Made by a program: the position numbers and the translations under genes. 64,000 nt of DNA from Phocoena phocoena (Eukaryota > Chordata > Mammalia > Artiodactyla > Phocoenidae), in contig NC_089226.1 of assembly GCF_963924675.1 (NCBI RefSeq), positions 46,455,124-46,519,123 of the forward strand, in the 5' to 3' direction. Positions 43,543 to 55,305 of this stretch are shown piece after piece. The notes below the pieces were generated by a model. That model was not told the DNA's origin, did no database searches, and saw only the letters and a program-made list of their open reading frames with translations. How positions within the stretch are numbered: the first letter of the stretch is position 1; each line of letters opens with the position of its first letter.

Positions 43543-43839
43543 ATCTCACATATTTGCTCTCTGCCCATGTCCCATAACGAGTAATTGATGGAACCAGAAT
43601 CTGGAACCTGGTTGTCTGATTTCAGATTCTGTGCTAACACCACATGCCAGCCACTAGGATTAAGTATGAATACATGGAACAGAGAGTGTATGCTCTTGGA
43701 ATTCAGAGGGAGAGACAGACAGTTGTGATCTGAAGAGGTCAGTGAAGACTTCACGGAGCTCATGGTTTTAGTTGAGCCTGGAAGGATGGCTAGAATTTAG
43801 ATAGATGGAGAGGAGGGCAATGAAGAAAGGCATGAATAA

Positions 43840-44045
43840 CAGATATTCACCAGATTTAACAGAGTACCTGCTATATTCTAGGTGCTGGTCTAGGTGCTTG
43901 AATAGAGCCATGAGCAAAACAGACCCATATCTTTGCCATTGTGGGGTTTATATCCCAGTGGGAGGAGAAAGGTAAGAAAGTAAAAGCATAACAAGTAAAT
44001 GTTATAGCATAATATAAGGTGATAAGTGCAATAGAAAAAGAAGAG
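43840..44045 (+). mobile_element. L2 LINE 3' fragment
   Basis: L2 3' wording: 'agagtacctgctatattcta', 'ggtgctggtctaggtgcttg', 'catgagcaaaacagaccca' and 'gtggggtttatatcccagtg'. Confidence 0.8.
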
Positions 44046-44049
44046 GGAG

Positions 44050-44550
44050 GGAAGTGTGTGTTTCCTATGGTTGCTGTAACCAAGTATCACAAAACTGGTC
44101 TCTTAAAATAACATACATGTGATCTCCTGTAGTTTTAGAGGTCAGAAGTCAGATATCAATCAAATTTCACTGGGCTATAAAGTCAAGGTGTTAGGAAATC
44201 TGGTTCCCTTTGGAGGCTCTGAGAGGAGAATCTGTTTCCTTGCTTTTTACAACTTCGAGTGGCTGCCTGTATTCCTTGGCTTGTGGCCCCTTCCTCCATC
44301 TTCAAAGTGCGTGACTCCCATCTCTGCTTCTATCATCACATTGCCTTCTTCTGCCTCCCTGCCTCCCTCTTTATAAGGACTCCTGTCATTACATCAGGCC
44401 CACAGAGATAGTCCAGGATAATATCCCCACCTAGAAACACTTAACTTAATCACATTTGCAAAGCCCCTTTTGCCATATGAGCTAACATTTACAGCTTTCA
44501 GGAATTAAGATGTGGACATATTGGGGGGTCATTATTCAGCACGGGAGTAA
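44050..44550 (-). mobile_element. MaLR-class LTR in reverse orientation
   Basis: On the plus strand: 'cctatggttgctgtaaccaa', 'tttggaggctctgagaggag', 'cttcctccatcttcaaagtg', 'ccagcctccctctttataag'-like 'gcctccctctttataaggac' and 'aattaagatgtggacatatt' plus 'ggggggtcattattcagc'. These are the reversed MLT1/MST LTR phrases. The frame 44119-44376 is inside it. Confidence 0.75.
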
Positions 44551-45300
44551 GAGGAATTAAGCATGAAGAAGAAGTCAGTTGGTCGGAATAGGTTTTTAGG
44601 ATGGAATCCTTAGAAGCAGAGCCTGAGACAGGAATTTAGGCGCACATGATGTATTTCAGGAGAATCCTATAAAGTGGGGAGTGAAGCGGGACAGGAAGAA
44701 GACAGCCAAGCAAGGATGGGGTCACATGATCTCGTCTTGGCTTGACCCACAGGGAGTGGCCTCTGGAGCATACACTGCACTGTAGACCACAGATCTGTCC
44801 TCTCTTGAGGCAAGAGACCTGCCCCTATTATTTTTAACTTTTTATTTTATGATTATTTCAAATTTGCAGAAAACTTGCAAGAATAGTACAGAAAGCTCCC
44901 ACATATCCTTTCATCAGATTCATCAATTTAATTTTTTTTGTATATTTTAATATTTTCTTTCTTTCTCTGTCTCTAAAGACACACACACACACATGCACAT
45001 ACTTAATTTTTTCCAAACCATTTGAAAGCAGTTGCTGCATATGCTGCCCTCAACATTGTCCCTAAGAACAATGATATTCTCTTACATAACCACAGTGCAA
45101 TTATCAGATTCAGGAAACAACATTTATACAACACTCTCTACAGTTTATATTCCATTTATATAAGCGAATCTATAGTTCATACTCCAACAGCGTCAATTGT
45201 CCCAATAGTATCATTTATAGCATTTCTTTCCCTCCAGTCCAGGATCTAGTATTGCATTTACTTGTCCCTTTAGTGTCTTTTAATATAAGAAAATTCTTCA

Positions 45301-45470
45301 GGGACTTCCCTGGTGGCACAGTGGTTAAGACTCTGTGCTCCCAATGCAGGGGTTCCAGGTTTGATCCCTGGTCAGGGAACTATATCCCACATGCACACCG
45401 CAACTAAGGAGCCCACGAGCCGCAACTAAGACCCAGTGCAACCAAATAAATAAACAAAATATTTTTTAAA
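45301..45470 (+). mobile_element. Short tRNA-derived SINE (CHR-related, different body)
   Basis: The head 'gggacttccctggtggcaca' is followed by 'ggttccaggtttgatccctg' and a short body ('acaccgcaactaaggagccc'). Target duplication aaattcttca (45291-45300) versus aaattcctca (45471-45480). This body differs from both the long and short CHR forms here. Confidence 0.88.
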
Positions 45471-45508
45471 AAATTCCTCAGCCTCTCTTTGTCTGTCTTG
45501 ATATTGAC

Positions 45509-45719
45509 TTTTTTTTTTTTTTTCTTTTGCGGTACGCGGGCCTCTCACTGCTGTGGCCTCTCCCGTTGCAGAGCACAGGCTCCGGACGCGCAGGCTCAGC
45601 GGCCATGGCTCACGGGCCCAGCCGCTCTGCGGCATGTGGGATCTTCCCGGACCGGGGCACGAACCCATGTCTCCTACATTGGCAGGCAGACTTTCAACCA
45701 CCGCGCCACCAGGGAAGCC
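45509..45719 (-). mobile_element. CHR SINE, young short-body subfamily
   Basis: Target duplication cttgatattgac (45497-45508) and cttgatattggc (45720-45731). Complete head and body, inserted in the old L1M. Three frames over it are SINE readings. Confidence 0.95.
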
Positions 45720-46564
45720 CTTGATATTGGCATTTTTAAAGAATACAGTCCAGTTATTTTACAGAAGTGTTTTCAGTTAGAGTTTGTCTAGTGATTTCTT
45801 AGGCTTAGGTTCAGGTTATGAATCCCCTGCTGGCTTTCCTAGGTCATGTGCTCCTCCTGGGTGTCCCACCCAGAGGCACACACTCCCTGGCTGTCCCACA
45901 CTGTGAGGTTCATGTTGGGGGCCTGGTCACAACGTTGTGTAGCGTCTCCACTGTATGCTTACTATTTTTTTCTCTTGCAACTAATAAGCCATCTGTGGGG
46001 AGCCATTTTGTAACCAGACAAATATTTTGTGTGTCATGAAACTTTTACTTGTAGATTTAGAATCTATTTATGATCTTGCTTGAAATATACTACGATGTTG
46101 TAAAACGGTGATTTATTTTTCCTACTTCACCCCCCCCTTCCACATTTATCAACTGGCACTCAGCTTATGCTACAAGAAAGCACTCTTTTCTCCCATGTTT
46201 ACTAATTGATTCGTTTGCTTATTATCTACTTATTACCAGCATGAGCTCATAGATTCCCGTTTTTAGTCAATGAATTATAATAAGCCTTTACTGTCTTTAG
46301 TTCTCATGCTACTCAAAGTGTCCCAGATTCGGTAGTTTGAGCATCATAATAAATGAGTAAAGGCTATGATTCCTGTGCCTTTTTGGTCTGCTTCTATTAT
46401 TATTTTGAACACATCCTTACTTTCTGGCCTCATAAGATATTCCAGGCTATCTTGTACTTTCCCTACCTTTGGAGTTTCTCCTTACACATGCATGGCTTAG
46501 AGTTCAGTAACAGATTCAAGGCAATCTTGTACAGATTTATGGTGCTTTTTTCCTGAGATCTTTG

Positions 46565-46591
46565 TTTTTTTTTTTGAAAAAAAAAAAAAAA
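46565..46591. repeat. T11-G-A15 self-complementary run
   Basis: A run of 11 T, one G and 15 A can fold on itself. It may mark two converging poly-A tails. Confidence 0.85.
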
Positions 46592-46594
46592 CCC

Positions 46595-47400
46595 AGATAC
46601 ACGTATGCTTTATTTTCCCTTATCACTTACACCAAAAGTAGTATACTACATATACTCATGTGCCTCTTGCTCTTTTCACTTTAAAATATATCATGGAAAT
46701 GATGCCGTATCAGCTTGTAGAAAACTTCAGTGGGTCTTCTTCTACACTTCATCCAATGTTCTGGTACTTTGTCCCATAATTCCAGCCACTTCAGCTTCCA
46801 TGATCTCTGTCTCTTCAATTCAGCATGACGGCCCTGCTTTACTTAGGCTTCCTGTCAGCACGATGGTCTGAAAGAGGCATGATAGCAGGGCTCATCTCAT
46901 CTGTTTCCCTTTTTTAGGGGTCACATGCCTTGTACCTATTACCCAATGTCCTAAAACAGTTGATTCATACACTGTGTTCAGGTTTCTGGTTGTTTATGGT
47001 GGGAGTTCAAGTCCATCCCCAGGTAACTCAGCACGGGAACAAGCCCAGGAAGAAATTTTGCATATACAACAGATTTTGCTCAACCAAATGAGGGTTCCTT
47101 CTTCCAAACGAGCGCTTTTTTGGACATATCCAGAATGCTGAGGAAAATATTTCTAAAAACTTTCACATATTCTCTAACAACTTTAATATTATCCATTGCG
47201 TTAAGACCAGTCTTAGCTCAGATTCCTAACCTCTACTTGCCTTGTCCTTCCCGATCTGAATTTAACTGCCTAGCGTTGTGGCCCTTTTCCCCATTTCCGG
47301 ATGCCTGTCCTGTTTCACCAGTCCTGATTTCTCTTTTAGCTCTGGTCTCTGCCCTGCTTAGTTTTTGAGGTTTCCTCTTCAGATCAGGGTTTCTCTATAC
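46595..47400. other. Unassigned sequence
   Basis: No firm repeat call. The frame 47120-47368 shows no domain. An AT-rich flank leads into the MIR downstream. Confidence 0.3.
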
Positions 47401-47419
47401 TGTAGCACTTTTAGACTAT

Positions 47420-47612
47420 CTTGCACTTATTAACTCACTTCAACCTTCTAATAAGCTCATGAGGCAGACATTGCTGTCTCCCTCGCTTTACAGATGAGGG
47501 GACCAAGGTACAGGGAGGTTGGTAAGTTGCCTATGATCACACAACCTGAAAGTGGCAGAGCTGGCCTCCAAACCCAGGTGGTTCTCCTCCAGAATTCATG
47601 CTCTCGACCGTG
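47420..47612 (+). mobile_element. MIR SINE, ending in a hairpin
   Basis: MIR core and 3' text: 'ttctaataagctcatgaggc', 'ttacagatgaggggaccaag', 'caacctgaaagtggcagagc' and 'caaacccaggtggttct'. The last bases ('attcatgctctcgacc') fit the MIR 3' part and are then mirrored. Confidence 0.8.
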
Positions 47613-47639
47613 AATTACACGGTCGAGAGCATGAATTCT
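47591..47639. repeat. Perfect 22-bp inverted repeat, 5-nt loop
   Basis: Arm 47591-47612 (beginning agaattcatgctctcgacc), loop aatta, and arm 47618-47639, an exact reverse complement. All 22 pairs match, including two CpG-containing segments (tcgaccg / cggtcga). Confidence 0.98.
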
Positions 47640-48635
47640 TTACATCATCTCTCAGGCCCATAGGCATAGTGCTAGGCCCTGGGCTTTGGAGTGAAACGGA
47701 CCTGCTTTAAATTTTAGTTTTTTTATTTAGCAGTTATGTAACTTTGGACAAATATCTTAGGCTCACTCAGCAAGCTTTAAGTTCCACATTCATAAATCAG
47801 AGAAGATAACAGCTTCTAACATAGAGTATTGTAGACAGTTTTAAATTATATATTTTATAATGATATATAGTGATGTATATATATGTAATTATACCATTAT
47901 ACAGTGATCTATAACTATCATTAGTAAAATGTTTGGCAACAGTGTGCTCTTAATAAAATGCAGCTCTCATTACCTCAGAGTCACAGATTAAATCTGATTC
48001 TTACTTAGTGGTTCTGTAATTATTACCCTCCACCCCTAAATATGCACAAAGGCCCCAGTTTAGGTATTGCTACGCTTCATGCCAACACCTATCTCATTGT
48101 CTGGCACCAACTGGGCACTCCGTAAACACTTGGTGAACGTATTAATGAAGAGACAGATGAGTGAGTTCGTGCTGGCCATGCAGTCAGATTACGAGAGCTT
48201 TCTAATGGTTGACATCAGAGGCCATCCGGCTGGGTGTCAGCAGATGGGTGAACCTGGTCCTCTCAGAGGACGAGCAGGCAGGAGAGAGACCTCGTGCTAT
48301 TGACAATGCACTCACTGTCTTTCACGGTAAAAGGACTTACCCAAGCTCTTGTTTACTCTGTTGGGTTGGATGTCCTCCAAGCAGTGATCACACAGGCATC
48401 TCAGCCAGTGTTTGGGGTTTGTTTTCTCCCCATGAGACACAATCGCTGTGGACTCAGTTTGCTAGCTTCGGTGTTAGACAGTCTTCAAAGTCGCAAGGGA
48501 AATCCCAGCTCCGTTTTTCTTCCAAGAACTTTCTGGGCCCCTGCCATGGTACTTGAAGGCCGTTTCTCAAATATTCATTTAGCCGCTTCTTGCTTTTCAC
48601 TGCACATAAAATCACTAGAAGTATGAGTTCACACA
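47640..48635. other. Unassigned sequence with TATA-rich patch
   Basis: 47690-47800 is MIR-like ('acggacctgctttaaatttt', 'cagttatgtaactttggac'). 47840-47905 is TATA-rich. 48060-48635 is apparently unique with several overlapping frames but no domains. Confidence 0.35.
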
Positions 48636-48639
48636 GCTG

Positions 48640-48784
48640 GGTTAGAGCACTATTCTGCTACCCACTGGCCGTGTGAACTTGGGTGAGTTCCTGAAGCGCT
48701 CTGCGCCTCTGTTCCCTCATCTGTGAGATAGAGGTTGTAAAGATCAAGCGATATACACGTGCAGTGTTTAGCACAATACCTGGC
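48640..48784 (+). mobile_element. MIR SINE
   Basis: MIR text: 'ctgctacccactggccgtgt', 'gaacttgggtgagttcctga', 'cctctgttccctcatctgtg' and 'cagtgtttagcacaatacct'. Confidence 0.8.
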
Positions 48785-49278
48785 TGTATTAGTCAGGGTT
48801 CTCCAGGGAAGTAAATCCAACAGGATATGTACATTATATAGAAAGAGACTTGTTATGAGGGATTGGCTCATGTGATACGAAGGCTGAGAAGTCCCTCGGT
48901 CTGCTCTCTGCAAGCTGGAGGTCCAGGGAAGCCACCGGTGTCATTCCAGTCCTAACCCAAGTCCTAAAAACGGATGTCCAGCTCAAGCAGAGATCACATT
49001 CATCCTTCCTCTGACTGTTTGGTCTATTGGGTTGGGTTGGTAACATCTTATGGAAAAACCCAAATGTACTTTTTGGCCAACCCAATATTTAGGATTTGAT
49101 TTAGGATCAAAGGATTGGATGACGCCCACCTGCACTGGTGAGGGAGATCTTCTTTACTCAGTCTACCCATTCAAATGCTAATCTCTTCTAGAGATAGACA
49201 CATCTAGAAATAGTGTTATAACAGCTATCTGGGCATCCCTTAGCCCAATCGAGTTGGCATATAAAATTAACCATCACA
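48785..49278 (-). mobile_element. LTR-type repeat, same family as 22827-23390
   Basis: It begins 'tgtattagtcagggttctcc' and ends 'aaaattaaccatcaca'. Internal text 'gggattggctcatgtgatac', 'agctggaggtccagggaagc', 'caaatgctaatctcttctag'. It contains a mariner relic at 49027. Frames 48650-48913 and 48834-49085 (minus) read through it. Confidence 0.65.
49027..49085. mobile_element. Mariner MITE relic (terminal repeats only)
   Basis: The left part 'ttgggttgggttgg' and right part 'ttttggccaacccaa' are the inverted ends of a mariner-type element, with TA at each border (49025-49026 and 49086-49087). Between them remains 'taacatcttatggaaaaacc', wording that I recall from ruminant and cetacean mariners. 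Only about 59 bases survive. Confidence 0.75.
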
Positions 49279-49289
49279 TTGGCCATAAG

Positions 49290-49770
49290 TGATATTGAAG
49301 GTTAGAGTCCTTATGTCCCAATTTTTTAAGTGGGATGAGTTAGCAAGGATTTTTCCATTTAAATACTGAGGGCTCTGAGATTTTTATCTCCTTACAGGGG
49401 GTGCTGCTTAAGATGGCCTGTCCTGCCCTCCACTCCCAGAAAAGTCCCTGGCATTGACAGTCCTGCCTTGTTAGGGCCAAATGACCTACTTTTACTGTCC
49501 TGAATGTCTGAATTTTTAGCCACAACTCCTCAAATTCTGAAACATCCCCACTCACCCTCATCATCAAGTTATATCATGAGAAGCATTAGGACTTGCTGAG
49601 TCTTTGCTCTCTTGCAATTGTGGATATGGAAGCCTCTGGGGGAGAATTCTTGGACACAAAGAGAAGTATTCACCATGTCCCCAGCCTCCAACAAGAGGGT
49701 GTCCACTTTCTTACAAGAACCATTATTATCGTTATTATTGTTATTATCACTTATAGTAACAAACAGGTCC
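49290..49770. other. Unassigned sequence
   Basis: No firm repeat call. A short (TTATTATC)-type patch occurs at 49722-49752. Confidence 0.3.
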
Positions 49771-50010
49771 AATTCCCCCCTAAATACTTCAGAGCACTTT
49801 TTCTAGGAACAAGGATAGTCTCTATCCACATAAGTAAACTAACTTTGCTACAATGCTATAAATTATAGTCATTCAAATTTCATCAATTGCCCTGATAATG
49901 TCCATCATGACTATCCTCCTCCCCCCACCATTGTGAGACCCCAATCCAAGATTATGCATGGCCTTTAGCTGTCACTTCTTTAGCTTCCTTTAATCTGGAG
50001 GCTACACAGA
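49770..50010 (-). mobile_element. Old L1M fragment
   Basis: 'aaatacttcagagcactttt', 'tctaggaacaaggatagtct', 'aaatttcatcaattgccctg' and 'agcttcctttaatctggagg' parallel the reversed L1M text at 44830-45840, so the two are related segments. Confidence 0.6.
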
Positions 50011-50014
50011 GCCG

Positions 50015-50580
50015 ATGATCAATCCCTTTGCTCTTTCCACTACAGCCCTCCTTCCTTGCTCTCAGTCATGGAGAAAGAACTCAGAGAAATAAATCACCCT
50101 GTGCAACACCCTTTTGGGTATTGCAGTGGGACTGCTACTTAGGTGCTGGGTTAATGCCAGTGCCTATGAGGTGTGTCAATGACCAGGGCACTGGGTGCTA
50201 GAGCTAAGAAAAGTAAATTATGGATTTGCCATACCTATTTGAGAACAAACCCATATCTTAGCAGCTCATTTCTTTTGACTTGGCAAAAGGTATAGACTGC
50301 CACCGCCAGCAGCAGCCATGCCAAAGCCAAGTTTTAAAAATCTCTCTCTCTCTCAACTTCTTCCCCTCCCTTGTCCCTCCCTTCCTTTTTAAAAAAGCGA
50401 TCTGAGCTCAAAAATCATCTTATAAATATTTTAACTGAATAACAAAACCAAGTGATTCTCTGAAATGAGCTCATAGTTGGGCTGGTTCCACCAGTCAGGG
50501 CCTGTTTTTAACAACTGCCGAACCCAGGCTTCCTCATTTTTGGTAGCTGGTATCAAGCATATTAAAATGCACATACAAAC
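50015..50580. other. Unassigned sequence with (CT)n run
   Basis: A CT dinucleotide run lies at 50341-50354. No repeat family or exon recognised. Confidence 0.35.
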
Positions 50581-50914
50581 ATGTAGGTTTTAAAAACTTT
50601 GATTATTTACTTCCATCCTCCAGTTCCTCTCCTTGTTTAAAGAATTGAGGTAACATTAGCTTATAACATTATGTAAGTTTCATATGTATATTTTAACACT
50701 ACTGCATGTTCACCACCAAAAGTTTATTTTCCATCTGTCACCATACAGTTGACCCAGTTGACCCCCTTTAACCATTTCGCTATCCCCCCACCTCTCATCC
50801 TTTCTGATAATCCCTATCCTGTTCTCTGTATCTTTGTGTTTGTTTTGTTTGGTTATTTATTTATTTATTGCACATATGAATGAAAGCATTCAATGTTTTT
50901 CTTCTCCGTCCAAC

Positions 50915-51109
50915 TTATTTCACTTGGCATAACACCCTCAAGGTCCATGTTGTTATAAAAGGCAAGATTTCATGTGTTTTATGGCTGAGTAGTATTCCAT
51001 CGTATATATATTCCACATCTTCTTTATCCACTCGTCTGTCGATAGGCACTAAGATTGTTTCCATATCTTGGCTATTGTAAATGATGTAGTGATGAAAGTA
51101 GGGGTGCAT
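50915..51109 (-). pseudogene. L1 ORF2 C-terminal fragment
   Basis: 64 codons with the C-terminal ORF2 pattern 'IYNSQDMETILVPIDRRVD' in diverged form. It belongs to the long L1 and is cut off from the rest by stops. Confidence 0.7.
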
Positions 51110-52106
51110 ATATCTGTTTTAATTAGTGTTTTTGTATTCTTCAGATAAATACCCAGAAGTGGAGTAGCTGGATCATATGGTATTTCTACTTAATTTTTTG
51201 AGGATCTCCATACTGTTTTCCATAGTAGCTGCACCAATTTACAATCTCACTAACAATGCACAAGGATTCTCTTTTCTCCACATCCTCTCCAACATTTGTT
51301 ATCTCTTGCTTTTTTGTTAATAGCTATTTTAGTGGGGATGAAGTGATAGCTCACTGTGGTTTTCCCTTTCATTTCCTTAATAATTAGTGCTATTGAACAA
51401 CTTTTCATGTGCCTGTTGGTCATCTACATGTCTTCTTTGGAAAAATGTCTATCTAGATCCTCTGCCCATTTTTAAATCATGTTGTTCATTTTTTGCTGTT
51501 GTTTAGTTGTATGAGTTCTTTATATATTTTAGATATTAACCTTTCATTGAATATATGATTTGCAAATATCTTCTCTCATTCAGTAGGTTGTCTTTCCATT
51601 TTGTTGATGTTTTCCTTTGCTGTGCAGAGGCTTTTCAGCTTGATGTAGTCCCACTTGTTTATTTTTGCTTTTGTTTCTCTTGCCAGAGGACACATATCCA
51701 GAAGGATATTGTTAAGATCAATACCAAAGAGCATACCACATATGTTTTCTTCTAGTAGTTTATGGTTTCAGGTCATACATTCAAGCCTTTAATCCATTTT
51801 GAGTTGATTTTGGTGTATGGTGTAGGAGAGTGGGCTAGTTTCATTCTTTTGCATGTAGCAGTCCAGTTTTCCCAACACCATTTATTGAAGAGACTATCCT
51901 TGTACATTCTTTATTCCTTTGTGGTAAATTAGTTGTCCATATATGTGTGGGTTTATTTCTGGGCTCTTTGATTATGTTCTATTGATCTACGTGTCTGTTT
52001 TCCTGCCAATACCATGCTGTTTTGATTACTATAGCTTTGTAGTATAATTTGAAAGCAGGGAGTGTGATGCCTCCAGCTTTGTCCTTTTTCTCAGGATTGC
52101 TTTGGG

Positions 52107-52886
52107 CTATTCGAGGTCTTTTGTGGTTTCATATAAATTTAGGATTTTTTGTTCTATTTCTATGGAAATTGTCATTGGGGTTTTGATAGGGATTGTGTTG
52201 AATCTGTATATTGCTTTAAATAATATGGACATTTTTACAATGTTAAGTCTTCCAATCCATGAACACAGAATATCTTTCCATTCCTCTGTGTCTTCTTCAA
52301 TTTCTTTAAACAATGTTTCATAGTTTTTAGCATATAGGTCTTTTGCCTCCTTGGTTAAATTTATGCCTAGACATTTTATTCTTTGTTGCAATTGTAAATG
52401 GGATTGCTTTCTTAATTTCTTTTGCCATTAGTGCATTGTTAGTGTACAGAAATGCAATAGATTTTTGCATATTGATTTGGTATTTTGACAATTTACTGTA
52501 TTTATTATTTCTAACAGTTTTTTTGTGGAGCCTTTAGGTTTTTCTGTATATAAAATCATGTCATCTGCAAATAGTGACAGTTTTACTTCTTTCTTTCCAG
52601 TTTCGATGCCTTTTATTTCTATTTCTTGCCTAATTGCTCTGACTAGAACTTCCAATACTATGTTGAATAAGCACGGCAAGAGTGGGCATCCTTGTCTTGT
52701 TCCTCATCTTATAGGAAAATCTTGCAGTTTTTCACCATTGAGCATGATGTTATCTGTGGGTTTGTCATATATGACCTTCATTATTTTGAGGTATGTTCCG
52801 TCTATACCGATTTGATTGAGAATTTTTATCAAAAATGGGTATTGAATCTTGTCAAATTCTTCTTCTGAATCTATTGAGATGATCAT
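52107..52886 (-). pseudogene. L1 ORF2 reverse transcriptase fragments
   Basis: Three consecutive broken frames (52704-52886, 52428-52679, 52107-52391). The middle holds the catalytic FADD motif at residues 37-40 (bases 52560-52571), the L1 form of the reverse transcriptase active site. The third continues with '[15 protein letters not shown]' and '[17 protein letters not shown]', typical of ORF2 downstream of the polymerase. In an intact L1 these lie in one frame of about 1270 codons; here frameshifts and stops separate them. Confidence 0.9.
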
Positions 52887-53682
52887 ATGGTTTTGCCTCT
52901 CATTTTATTAATGTAATATATTATGTTGATTGATTTGTGGATGTTGAACCATACTTACATCCCTGGAATAAATCCCACTTGATTCTGTATGATTCTTTTA
53001 ATGTGTTGCTGTATTCAGTTTGCTAATATTCTGTTGAGGATTTTTGCATCTATGTTCATCAGAGATATTGGCCTGTAATTTTTTTGTGCATGTTGTACTT
53101 AAGTCCATCTGGTTTAATGTTTCATTTAAGGCTGCTGTTTTCTTGTTGACTTTCTTTCTGGATGATCTGTCCATTGATGTAAGTTGGGTGTGAAAGTCCC
53201 CTACTATTATTGTGTTGCTGTCAATTTCTCCATTTAAGTCTGTTAATAATTGCTTTATATATTTTGGTGCTCCTATGTTGGTGCATATATATTAATAACT
53301 ATATTAATAACTGATATCTTCTTATGAATTGTCCCCTTTATCATTATATAATGTCCATCTCGTCTCTTGTCACCTTTTTTGGCTTGAAGTCTATTTGTCT
53401 GATATGAGTATGGCTACACCTACTTTCTTTTGGCTGCCATTTGCTTGGAGTATCATCTTCTATCCCTTCACTTTGAGTCTGTGTTTATCTTTAGAGCTGA
53501 GGTGAATCTCCTGGAGGTTGCATACAGTTGGCTCTTGTTTTATTAATCCATTCAGCCACTCTGTCTTTTGATTGGTGAATTCAAAGCATTTATATTCAGG
53601 GTGATTATTGCTAAATGAGAGCTTCGTATGGCCATTTTATCTTTTGTTTTCTGGTTGCTCTATATCTCCATTGTTTCTTTTT

Positions 53683-54035
53683 TTTTAATAAATAAATAAA
53701 ATTATTTATTTATGGCTGCGTTGTGTCTTTGTTGTTGCACACAGACTTTCTCTAGTTGTGGTGAGCAGGGGCTACTCTTCATTGCAGTGTGTGGGTTTCT
53801 CATTGCAGTGGCTTCTCTTGTTGGGGAGCACAGGCTCTAGGTGCATAGGCTTCACTGGTTGTGGCACGCAGACTCAGTAGTTATGGCTCACAGGCTTTAG
53901 AGCGCAGGCTCAGTAGTTGTGGTGCACGGGCTTAGTTGCTCTGCGGCACATGGGATCTTCCTGGACCAGGGCTCGAACCCGTGTCCCCTGCATTGGCAGG
54001 CAGATTCTTAACCACTGTGCCACCAGGGAAGTCCC
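53683..54035 (-). mobile_element. CHR SINE, long-body, nested in L1
   Basis: A 17-bp target duplication (ctccattgtttcttttt, last base less certain) at 53666-53682 and 54036-54052. Near full-length long form. L1 ORF2 text continues on both sides. Confidence 0.93.
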
Positions 54036-54890
54036 CTCCATTGTTTCTTTTTCCTGTGTTTCTGTTTGCCAGTTTTCTTTGGTATTTTTCTATGATGTTT
54101 TTCTCAGTTTCCCCTTTTTTATGTTTCATGTCTGTGCCCTAGTTTTATGTTTTGTGGTTACCATGAGGTTTGTATAAAATGTCTCATAGATAAATAGTCC
54201 TTTTTCTGCTGATAACATCTTATCTTCATTTGTCTATATGGATTCCATCCTTTTCCTCTTCTTTTTTTATGTTTTTGTTGTCTCAAATTATCCCTTTTTA
54301 TGTTGTGAGCTTGTTAGCAAATTGAAGTAGCTATAGCTATTTTTACTGCTTTTCCACTTTTAATCTTTATGCTATAATTTAGTGCTTAATAACTATTCTT
54401 ATATGGAGTTGCAATTTTCTGATTCTATGTATCACATTACTCAAAGTTTTGTGTACCTTTGCCTTTTTGTTTCAAGTAGAAGAGCTCCTTTCAACATTTC
54501 TTATAAGGCAGGTCTAGTGGTGAACTCTCTCAACTTTCACTTATTAGGGAGATCTTTTATTTCTCCTTCATACGTGAAGGATAACTTTGCTGGATAGAGT
54601 ATTCTTGGCTGACACTGTTTATCTTTCAATATTCTGAGCATGTCATTCCACTCCTTCCTGGCCTGTAGAGTTTCTACTGAGAAATCTGCTGATAGCCTAA
54701 TGGGGGTTCCTGGGTTACCATGTTTATTTTTTTTCCCCCTGGTTATCTTTAAAATTCTTTCTTTGTCATTGACTTTTGACAGATTTAATATAATGTGTCT
54801 TACATTGAGGTAATTAGGTGTTCTCTTAACTTCATGGGCTTGTATATCCAGTTCCTACCTTGAGTTTGAGAAATTCTCAGCTATTGTTCC

Positions 54891-54990
54891 TTTCTTTCTT
54901 GGCCAAGCCACGCAGCTTGCAGGATTTCAGTTCTCCGACCAGGGATTGAACCTGGGTCATGGTAGTGAAAGTGCTGAATCCTAACCACTA
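54891..54990 (-). mobile_element. Short tRNA-SINE fragment, nested in L1
   Basis: 'cttggccaagccacgcagct', 'ctccgaccagggattgaacc' and 'tgctgaatcctaaccacta' are the reversed head and adjacent part of a short artiodactyl tRNA-SINE. No full body; edges uncertain. Confidence 0.7.
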
Positions 54991-55305
54991 TTACTTCTTT
55001 AAATAAACTTTCTGCTCCCTTCTCCCTCTCTTCTTCTGCTGGGATACTCATTTTCCTTATCTTGCCCTCCCTAATGGAGTCAGATACTTCTCTTAGAATT
55101 TCTTCTTCTTCTTCTTCTTTTTTTTAGATCTTAGTTCTTTCTTCTCTTCTACCTGTATCATATCTTTGAGCTTGCTATTTCTTTCTTCCATACTGTCTGC
55201 TCTATTTGCAATGCTTTCTAATTCATTCTTCATCTAATTTATTGAATTCTTCAGCTCCAGAATTTCTGTTTGATTCTTTTTTAGAATTTCAATCTCTTTG
55301 GTAAA

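Larger units (their letters stand above)
44830..46600 (-). mobile_element. Old L1M fragment, carrying two SINEs
   Basis: Reverse L1M text: 'aacttttgtattt'-like 'aactttttattttatgatta', 'caaatttgcagaaaacttgc', 'tctcttacataaccacagtg', 'ccaatagtatcatttatagc', and after the SINEs 'acagtccagttattttacag'. The match weakens after about 46300. It ends near a T11-G-A15 run at 46565-46591. Noncoding. Confidence 0.7.
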
